Shown: positions 1 to 3,755 of the stretch, piece by piece
How the letters are laid out: each line of letters opens with the position of its first letter
Position numbering within the stretch: the first letter of the stretch is position 1
NCBI GenBank assembly: GCA_001779055.1
Contig: MFJA01000062.1
Coordinates: 1-13,128, forward strand
Source of the DNA: Candidatus Gottesmanbacteria bacterium RBG_16_37_8
GTDB taxonomy: Bacteria; Patescibacteriota; Microgenomatia; 2-02-FULL-39-11
Direction of reading: 5' to 3'
Length of the DNA: 13,128 bases
Notes under the pieces: generated by a model
Seen by the model: only the letters and a program-made list of their open reading frames with translations
The model's database searches: none
What the model was told of the DNA's origin: nothing
Position numbers and translations under genes: made by a program

Positions 1-437
1 CCACCGGCCAACTGACCCCGCCCGTCTCGGCCGCCCAGCCATGGTGCATTACGATTGGGAGCAGCGGTAAAACCCACTGCTTTTCAGAGCCTCTTGGGCT
101 CCTAATCTTTCTGCTCCAGCAGATGGCGACCCCAAACCTGGCCCCGTAATCTGGGACCGGATGAACTTGGAGGAGATCCCAAACGATCGGGATCTCTTCC
201 AGATATAGGATTACAGGTGCCTCAGGCACCGCATGTAAGATTTCTTCCCGCATCCTGGGGCTTTACCGCAAGGTAACGTATCCCTTATGTGAGATGAAGG
301 TTAATTACATGCAGTAGCCCAAAGGCTCTGTGATCCAGAAAACATGCGGAAAAAAGAGAGGGAAACCTCAAAAAGTAGACGCTCCATGTGGAGCTATGCC
401 TTTAAGGCGCCTGCTTTTTGCAGCACTTATTTTTTTT
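1..437 (+). ncRNA. Unidentified structured non-coding RNA (5' end may lie outside the window)
   Basis: GC is about 56% over 1-300 (hand count), against roughly a third in the genes, and there is no convincing reading frame. Hairpins and helices: GGAGCAG 58-64 with CTGCTCC 111-117; GAGCC 87-91 with GGCTC 97-101; a 12-bp stem 169-180 with 189-200 (one G-U); GGTGCC 216-221 with GGCACC 225-230 around TCA; TTACC-GCAA-GGTAA 263-276; AGCC-CAAA-GGCT 316-327; GAGG-GAAA-CCTC 358-369; GCTCC-ATGT-GGAGC 381-394. Two loops are GNRA tetraloops. The segment 229-239 can pair with any of three downstream sites (284-291, 305-312, 342-349). The region ends in an intrinsic terminator, which sets the strand. No promoter is visible, so the 5' end may lie upstream. 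I looked for RNase P, tmRNA, SRP RNA, 6S RNA, group I/II intron and rRNA landmarks and recognised none. Structured RNA is well supported; its identity is unknown. Confidence 0.6.
411..437 (+). terminator. Intrinsic terminator of the structured RNA
   Basis: A short stem CTGC (411-414) and GCAG (420-423) closes a T5 loop and is followed by CAC, TTA and a run of eight T (430-437). A second hairpin, GCCT-TTA-AGGC (398-408), sits directly upstream and may stack on it. A C7 then T6 run follows at 439-451. Those homopolymers are also places where an assembly could be off by a base. Confidence 0.6.
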
Positions 438-534
438 ACCCCCCCTTTTTTAGCTTTGTATGTTTTCTTTTGATGTTAAAGAGATTTGACGTCAGAAGAA
501 ATTTAGATAATTCGCTCTTTAAAAATTAAAATCG

Positions 535-543
535 TGATATAAT
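535..543 (+). promoter_or_regulatory. Extended -10 promoter, probably giving a leaderless mRNA
   Basis: TGATATAAT is an exact extended -10 element (TGn plus TATAAT at 538-543). The -35 position (515-520, CTCTTT) is poor, as is common for extended -10 promoters. Transcription would start near 550, and the GTG start of the following small gene is at 552, so the mRNA would have 0-2 nt of leader. No Shine-Dalgarno is visible. A perfect 8-bp palindrome TGACGTCA at 487-494 lies about 55 bp upstream of the start site and could be a regulator site, which is speculative. Confidence 0.55.
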
Positions 544-551
544 CTTTTGCT

Positions 552-740
552 GTGAGTGAAACAAAAGGGATATTATTGTATTGTTCTTGCGGTTGTAAGG
601 CTCAATTGCAAATTCAAAAGGTTGATAGTAATTTATATTTGATTGATACAAGAGAAGATGGGAGAAAAAGATGGAAGGGTGTATCTTTAAAATCAAAAGA
701 CATTTTTGAAATAAAGAAATTCCTAAATACAGTGATTTAA
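552..740 (+). CDS. Small CxCxC-motif protein of unknown function
   Basis: This 62-residue protein starts at GTG 552. I do not recognise the family. It opens with a short polar stretch, then a hydrophobic strand leading into a Cys-Ser-Cys-Gly-Cys cluster (C11, C13, C15), a basic-acidic middle (residues 33-41) and a helical Lys/Ile-rich tail. There is no signal peptide or membrane segment, so it is probably cytoplasmic. Three closely spaced cysteines could bind a metal or undergo redox chemistry, but a complete zinc site of four ligands is not visible. The start is chosen because a perfect extended -10 ends 8 bp upstream, implying leaderless translation. It converges on the coiled-coil gene, with which it shares the stop tetranucleotide TTAA. 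It is short, so a chance ORF cannot be excluded, but amino-acid composition and promoter placement favour a real gene over the antisense frame. Confidence 0.55.
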   Translation: MSETKGILLYCSCGCKAQLQIQKVDSNLYLIDTREDGRKRWKGVSLKSKDIFEIKKFLNTVI

Positions 741-1093
741 GGACGGATATGACTATTATTGGGATGAATTGATTCCAACTTTTTGATTCTCCCATCAAGA
801 GCGTCGCGTTCTTCCTGCCGGCCTTCTTCCCGGGAACGAAGAACTGTATTTTCTTCTTCGGCAGTTTTGACTCGACCGAGAATAGGATCGATTTTATTTA
901 TTATTTCATTTTTCCATTGCTCTATTTTATCTAGAAAAGTGATTTTCAGATTGTCAATCTCTGAACCGTGAGAAAGCCCGATTAAATCTTTTTTAGTAGT
1001 AAAAATCTTAGCTTCTTCTTTTGTTACTGCTAAATCTTTAATTGCAGATCTGGTAAGTTGATTAATCGCTTTTAAATCAATTTTAGTCAGCAT
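737..1093 (-). CDS. Small coiled-coil protein
   Basis: This 118-residue, strongly charged, largely helical protein has no signal peptide or membrane segment. Residues about 1-40 carry the pattern MLTKxDLxAI followed by a T-K-K-D-L motif. Residues about 45-110 form heptad-like amphipathic helices with an EQWKNEI segment (58-64) and a KKLE segment (104-107). From memory, small proteins with this TKxDL start and coiled-coil body are frequent in Microgenomates-type genomes and are annotated as hypothetical. Their role is unknown; oligomeric scaffolding is only a guess. A promoter with TTTACA and TAACAT elements ends 6 bp before the ATG, so the mRNA may be leaderless. It converges with the 62-aa gene, overlapping by 4 bp at the stop codons. 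Confidence 0.78.
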   Translation of the reverse strand: MLTKIDLKAINQLTRSAIKDLAVTKEEAKIFTTKKDLIGLSHGSEIDNLKITFLDKIEQWKNEIINKIDPILGRVKTAEEENTVLRSREEGRQEERDALDGRIKKLESIHPNNSHIRP

Positions 1094-1099
1094 ACTCGA

Positions 1100-1128
1100 A
1101 TGTTAAAACACTAATAAAGTTTTGTAAA
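1100..1128 (-). promoter_or_regulatory. Promoter of the coiled-coil gene, leaderless geometry
   Basis: On the minus strand TTTACA (1128-1123) and TAACAT (1105-1100) are separated by exactly 17 bp. Only six bases (1099-1094) lie between the -10 and the ATG at 1093-1091, so transcription should begin at or within a base or two of the A of the start codon. No Shine-Dalgarno is present, which agrees with leaderless translation. Confidence 0.5.
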
Positions 1129-1170
1129 TCAGACAAAATATATCACTTTTTTAATTAAGCAAAATTATTC

Positions 1171-1207
1171 CTGACGGACGTCAGAATTCGGAATTCAGTT
1201 TACTGAA
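1171..1207. repeat. Two tandem small hairpins with duplicated GAATTC
   Basis: CTGAC-GGAC-GTCAG (1171-1184) is followed by GAATTC-G-GAATTC (1184-1196) and TTCAG-TTTA-CTGAA (1194-1207). The block lies between the divergent promoters. There is no adjacent T-run, so it is not an obvious terminator. It resembles an AGAATTCAG unit that also occurs twice inside the GT4-like gene (3234-3263), so it may be a dispersed micro-repeat rather than a regulator site. Confidence 0.45.
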
Positions 1208-1229
1208 CCCCGGTTTCTTAAGGCTGAAT

Positions 1230-1252
1230 ACTATAGGGTTGACAACTATAGG
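1230..1252 (+). promoter_or_regulatory. Direct repeat ACTATAGG flanking the -35, possible operator
   Basis: ACTATAGG occurs at 1230-1237 and again at 1245-1252, 15 bp apart start to start. The repeats bracket the TTGACA box of the gene-series promoter, where a bound regulator would be expected to affect RNA polymerase. The spacing is about 1.5 helical turns. That the repeats exist is seen directly; the operator role is inference. Confidence 0.35.
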
Positions 1253-1267
1253 ATAATTTAGTAAAAT
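1239..1267 (+). promoter_or_regulatory. Near-consensus sigma70-type promoter of the glycan gene series
   Basis: A perfect -35 TTGACA (1239-1244), a 17-bp spacer and a -10 TAAAAT (1262-1267) predict a start near 1274. It is the best promoter in the window and points into the series of same-strand genes that runs to the window's end. The predicted leader of about 79 nt contains a terminator-like hairpin before the first gene. Confidence 0.7.
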
Positions 1268-1281
1268 TACGCGTCATACTG

Positions 1282-1330
1282 CCCTTTCTGATGCTCCGAT
1301 TTATCGGAGTATAAGAGAGGGTGTTTTTTT
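1282..1330 (+). terminator. Leader terminator/attenuator between promoter and first gene
   Basis: CCCTTTCT (1282-1289) pairs with AGAGAGGG (1314-1321, one G-U). Inside it, after a 4x4 internal loop, CTCCGAT (1294-1300) pairs perfectly with ATCGGAG (1303-1309). Seven T follow at 1324-1330. It lies downstream of the predicted start site and upstream of the ribosome binding site, which is the geometry of an attenuator, or of a terminated RNA of about 57 nt. A competing pairing, TGCC...TTCT (1280-1289) with AGAAGGCA (1331-1338), would break the outer stem and could act as antiterminator. No known riboswitch or T-box motif was recognised. Confidence 0.55.
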
Positions 1331-1337
1331 AGAAGGC

Positions 1338-1346
1338 AAAGGAGGT
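1338..1346 (+). promoter_or_regulatory. Strong Shine-Dalgarno of the small membrane protein gene
   Basis: AAAGGAGGT is essentially complementary to the canonical 16S rRNA 3' end, with 7 nt between GGAGG (1341-1345) and the ATG at 1353. It is the only strong ribosome binding site I see in the window and fixes this start. Confidence 0.7.
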
Positions 1347-1352
1347 GAAATT

Positions 1353-1616
1353 ATGAGAACTGAAGTCAAAGATATAGGCATGGTTATTTTGGGAATTGTC
1401 ATAATAGTAGCCGTTTTTATGGCAGTTCAGCGTGCAGACAAATACATGCAGATAAAAGCCATGACTGAATGCGCCCAGGCTTCCAGTTTTACTTATGAAT
1501 CAAGAGGCAACGGTGAAAACGGAGAGCAGACTATGACCAGAACTCTTGATCCTAATAGAGCTTTCTATAAAGTTTGCATGGATGATTTAGGTTATAAAAC
1601 CAATATTAAAGAGTAA
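1353..1616 (+). CDS. Small single-pass membrane protein, first gene of the glycan series
   Basis: This 87-residue protein belongs to no family I recognise. A short charged N-terminus (residues 1-7) precedes one hydrophobic segment (about 8-25), then a polar C-terminal domain of about 60 residues. Positive charge on both sides of the segment leaves orientation uncertain. N-in with the C-terminal part outside is likely if it is an uncleaved anchor. Two cysteines, C40 and C75, are well placed for one disulfide in an exported domain. The tail has a V-C-M-D-D-L-G-Y pattern (74-81). It has the strongest ribosome binding site in the window and sits directly behind the promoter and attenuator, so it is likely well expressed. 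The GT2 gene follows after 67 bp on the same strand. It might be a partner or regulator of the membrane glycosyltransferases, but nothing in the sequence proves that. Confidence 0.75.
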   Translation: MRTEVKDIGMVILGIVIIVAVFMAVQRADKYMQIKAMTECAQASSFTYESRGNGENGEQTMTRTLDPNRAFYKVCMDDLGYKTNIKE

Positions 1617-1636
1617 AAACATCGGTATCAAGTACT

Positions 1637-1662
1637 CGGTTGTAAGTTTAATCTTGCAACCG
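1637..1662 (+). promoter_or_regulatory. 10-bp hairpin in the intergenic leader of the GT2 gene
   Basis: CGGTTGTAAG (1637-1646) pairs with CTTGCAACCG (1653-1662), one G-U, around a six-base loop. No T-run follows, so it is not a standard terminator. An overlapping smaller stem, CGGT (1661-1664) with ACCG (1673-1676), would enclose the GGGAG Shine-Dalgarno-like site at 1668-1672, so the two stems compete. RNA processing, mRNA stabilisation or translation control are all possible. Confidence 0.4.
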
Positions 1663-1683
1663 GTAACGGGAGACCGAAACTCT

Positions 1684-2460
1684 ATGAAAACAATCTCATT
1701 TGTCATTCCTGTCTATAACGAGGAAGAAAGACTGGCTAAAACTCTAATAGCCTTAAAAGGGCTTTCGCTTCCCCGCGGTTTGAAATTGGAAACAGTAATC
1801 TTTGTTAACGATGGTTCAACCGATTCAACTTTAAAAATATTAAATAATTTTAAAAAGCAGTTGGAAAAAAGGCTAAAATCTGAAGTAAAAATTATTTCCT
1901 ACAAAGTCAATAAAGGAAAAGGATATGCCATTTCGGTTGGCATGTGTAAATCCTCATCTGATTATTCGCTTTTTTTTGATGCTGATATGTCAACTAAAAT
2001 TAGTGAGATTAAAAAATTCTTGCCCTTTATCAGAAAAAATATTCCCATTATTATCGGCACCAGGAAAAATAGTCATTCAACTGTTATTAGGCATCAGCCT
2101 TTTTTAAGAGAGATGCTTGGTCGGGGATTTACACTTCTCTCTAATATAGTTCTCAATACCTGGGTTACCGATTTCACTTGCGGATTTAAAGCTTTCTCAA
2201 CTGATGCCAAAGATGTCTTATTTCCTAAGCTGAAAATTAATTCTTGGGGTTTTGATGCTGAACTTCTCTTTTTGGGCAGAATAAAAGGCTTCGAATTTGT
2301 CGAAGTGCCGGTTATTTGGTCAGATGACAGACGAAGTAAAGTTAAAATCTGGAAGGATTTGCCCAAATCTTTAATTGATCTGTTTTCTATCCGTCTGAAT
2401 CATACCATCCCCAAACCGGCTTTTTCTTTTGTCAAAGTGTTAAAAAACTACCTGTTTTGA
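1684..2460 (+). CDS. GT2 polyprenyl-phosphate hexose synthase (ALG5/DPM1-like)
   Basis: This 258-residue family 2 glycosyltransferase has a GT-A fold and no transmembrane segments. It most resembles dolichyl-phosphate beta-glucosyltransferase (ALG5) and DPM1-type enzymes, which move a hexose from UDP-glucose or GDP-mannose to a polyprenyl phosphate at the inner face of the membrane. Visible motifs: N-terminal FVIPVYNEE (6-14), NDGSTD (42-47), the metal-binding DAD (99-101), GTR (125-127), TDFTCGFKAF (162-171) and WGFDAELLF (188-196), the last two typical of the ALG5 branch. Which sugar is used cannot be read from the sequence. I chose ATG 1684. An in-frame TTG at 1654 lies inside a hairpin arm and would add ten unconserved residues. 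GGGAG lies 11 nt upstream. It likely supplies the lipid-linked sugar donor for the GT-C proteins encoded downstream. It ends with TGA, 14 bp before the next start. Confidence 0.88.
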   Translation: MKTISFVIPVYNEEERLAKTLIALKGLSLPRGLKLETVIFVNDGSTDSTLKILNNFKKQLEKRLKSEVKIISYKVNKGKGYAISVGMCKSSSDYSLFFDADMSTKISEIKKFLPFIRKNIPIIIGTRKNSHSTVIRHQPFLREMLGRGFTLLSNIVLNTWVTDFTCGFKAFSTDAKDVLFPKLKINSWGFDAELLFLGRIKGFEFVEVPVIWSDDRRSKVKIWKDLPKSLIDLFSIRLNHTIPKPAFSFVKVLKNYLF

Positions 2461-2474
2461 TATGCTGAAATTTG

Positions 2475-3755
2475 ATGGACCAAAGGACAACTGCCAACCA
2501 TCTTCTCGTTTTAACCAGCTACCCTTATAAAGGTAAAGTTCATGGTCCATGTACTGTCGGTATAGCCTCTTATACCAAAAACACACTTTTCTACCTTCAA
2601 AAGATATCCGATTTTCAAAAAAAGAAATTAAGAATAACCGTTTTAGCCGAAGTTTTACCGGGTATTAAAAAAGGAGAAAGTTACCTTGAAAATAATATAA
2701 CAGTGAAGCGTCTTTGGCAGAAAAATAGTCTTTTGACTTATTGGACTTTGTTGAAAGAAATAATTAGGGAAAAAGACGCCTCAAAAATCCTCTTTGAATT
2801 CGAAATCTCCATGTTTGGCAAACCCTTAACACTTATCCCTTTGCCTTTTTTTCTTCTGTTTTTAAAATTTTTCGGTAAAAAAATCATTCTTGTACCGCAC
2901 CAATTCATTAATGATATTAATGAACTGTCAGGACACATTAATCTGTCAAGGAAAAGTCTTAAGAGCAAAATGCTCAATTTGTTTATCTCTTCTTTTTACT
3001 TTTTTACCTTTAAGGTTTCAGATAAAATTATAGTTTTTGAAGAAATTTTCCGCCAAAAACTGCAAAAATTTGTTCCGCAACATAAAATAAACGTCATTCC
3101 TCATGGTGTTGAAAAAAAACAAAATATTTTAACCAGGAGTCAAGCCAGGCAGTTGTTAAAATTAAAAGATGATTTTATCATTCTCTATTTCGGTTTCCTG
3201 GGTTGGTATAAAGGAACTGACTGGCTTGTAGATAGAATTCAGAATGCGGATTACAGAATTCAGGGTAAAAAAATTAAATTGATTATTGCCGGAGGTGAAA
3301 ATCCCAATCATGAAAATAAACCTTTTTATAAGATATATTGCCAAAATATAAAGGATAAGGCAAATAAATCAAACGGTAAAATAAAAATTACCGGTTTTAT
3401 CAAAGAAAAGGATATCCCGGTCTTTTTTTCGGCAGCCGATTTGGTTATTCTTCCTTACAGGACTTTTATGTCTTCAAGCGGACCTTTGTCACTTGCTTTT
3501 ACCTATGATAAACCGGTCATCCTGTCGGATAATTTGCACGATTACCTGAAAACCTCAGATTTTTCAGGGAATTTATTATCTTCCGATTTGAAATCAGAAG
3601 ATATTTTTTTTCCTCTGGATAAAGAAGGTCTCTTTAATTTATTGAAAGAAATTAATGACCAAAAATTGGCTAAAATGTCGGAATTTTCCTCAAAGATGGA
3701 AAAATCCCGTAATTTTATGGCAATCGGGAGGATGTATTTAAAAGAAATAATATGA
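2475..3755 (+). CDS. GT-B glycosyltransferase, GT4-like
   Basis: This 426-residue protein has a two-domain GT-B architecture. The N-terminal acceptor domain (about 8-205) includes a hydrophobic patch at 118-141 (PLTLIPLPFFLLFL, then KKIILV) suited to membrane contact. The C-terminal Glycos_transf_1 domain (about 206-425) shows VIPHGV (207-212), FGFLGWYKGTDWLV (239-252), TGF (307-309), SAADLVILPYR (319-329) and SSGPLSLAFTYDKPVIL (334-350). The first glutamate of the usual E-x7-E motif is not visible; several GT4 subfamilies share this loss. It probably transfers a nucleotide-activated sugar to a lipid-linked or glycan acceptor at the cytoplasmic face. ATG 2475 is preferred to TTG 2472, and no Shine-Dalgarno is visible. 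Residues 254-263 carry an unusual RIQNADY-RIQ repeat (21-nt period) between strands of the nucleotide-binding domain. It overlaps the next gene by four bases (ATGA). Confidence 0.85.
   Translation: MDQRTTANHLLVLTSYPYKGKVHGPCTVGIASYTKNTLFYLQKISDFQKKKLRITVLAEVLPGIKKGESYLENNITVKRLWQKNSLLTYWTLLKEIIREKDASKILFEFEISMFGKPLTLIPLPFFLLFLKFFGKKIILVPHQFINDINELSGHINLSRKSLKSKMLNLFISSFYFFTFKVSDKIIVFEEIFRQKLQKFVPQHKINVIPHGVEKKQNILTRSQARQLLKLKDDFIILYFGFLGWYKGTDWLVDRIQNADYRIQGKKIKLIIAGGENPNHENKPFYKIYCQNIKDKANKSNGKIKITGFIKEKDIPVFFSAADLVILPYRTFMSSSGPLSLAFTYDKPVILSDNLHDYLKTSDFSGNLLSSDLKSEDIFFPLDKEGLFNLLKEINDQKLAKMSEFSSKMEKSRNFMAIGRMYLKEII
3234..3263 (+). repeat. In-frame 21-nt-period micro-repeat inside the GT4-like gene
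   Basis: AGAATTCAG occurs at 3234-3242 and 3255-3263, exactly seven codons apart, encoding RIQNADY followed by RIQ. The unit resembles the GAATTC-containing block at 1182-1198 in the intergenic region. It interrupts the spot between the WLV helix and the KLIIAGG strand, where a variable loop is tolerated. Confidence 0.5.

Noticed and set aside
1..437. RNase P RNA, tmRNA, SRP RNA, 6S RNA, group I/II intron or rRNA
   Set aside because: I looked for the GAGGAAAGTCC and ACAGAA...CCGGCTTA blocks of RNase P, tmRNA tRNA-like ends and tag, the SRP GGAAG core, group II domain V and rRNA core motifs, and saw none. Very divergent versions cannot be excluded by eye.
487..494. TGACGTCA palindrome, and the GACGTCAGAA match at 488-497 and 1177-1186
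   Set aside because: It could be a regulator site, but a single 8-bp palindrome and one 10-bp match are within reach of chance in this length. Kept only as a note in the promoter entry.
344..529. 61-codon open frame on the plus strand
   Set aside because: It runs through RNA hairpins, the terminator and homopolymer T/C runs, has no ribosome binding site, and encodes a biased Phe/Pro stretch. It is a chance frame over the RNA.
526..798. 90-codon minus-strand frame
   Set aside because: It lies antisense to the 62-aa gene and overlaps the end of the coiled-coil gene. Its composition is that of a shadow of an AT-rich region and it has no start signals.
783..971. 62-codon plus-strand frame
   Set aside because: Antisense to the coiled-coil gene, Ser/Arg-rich composition typical of a shadow, no promoter or ribosome binding site.
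1654..1683. Upstream TTG start for the GT2 gene
   Set aside because: The TTG lies in the 3' arm of a 10-bp hairpin and adds ten residues ahead of the conserved FVIPVYNEE start. ATG 1684 fits the family.
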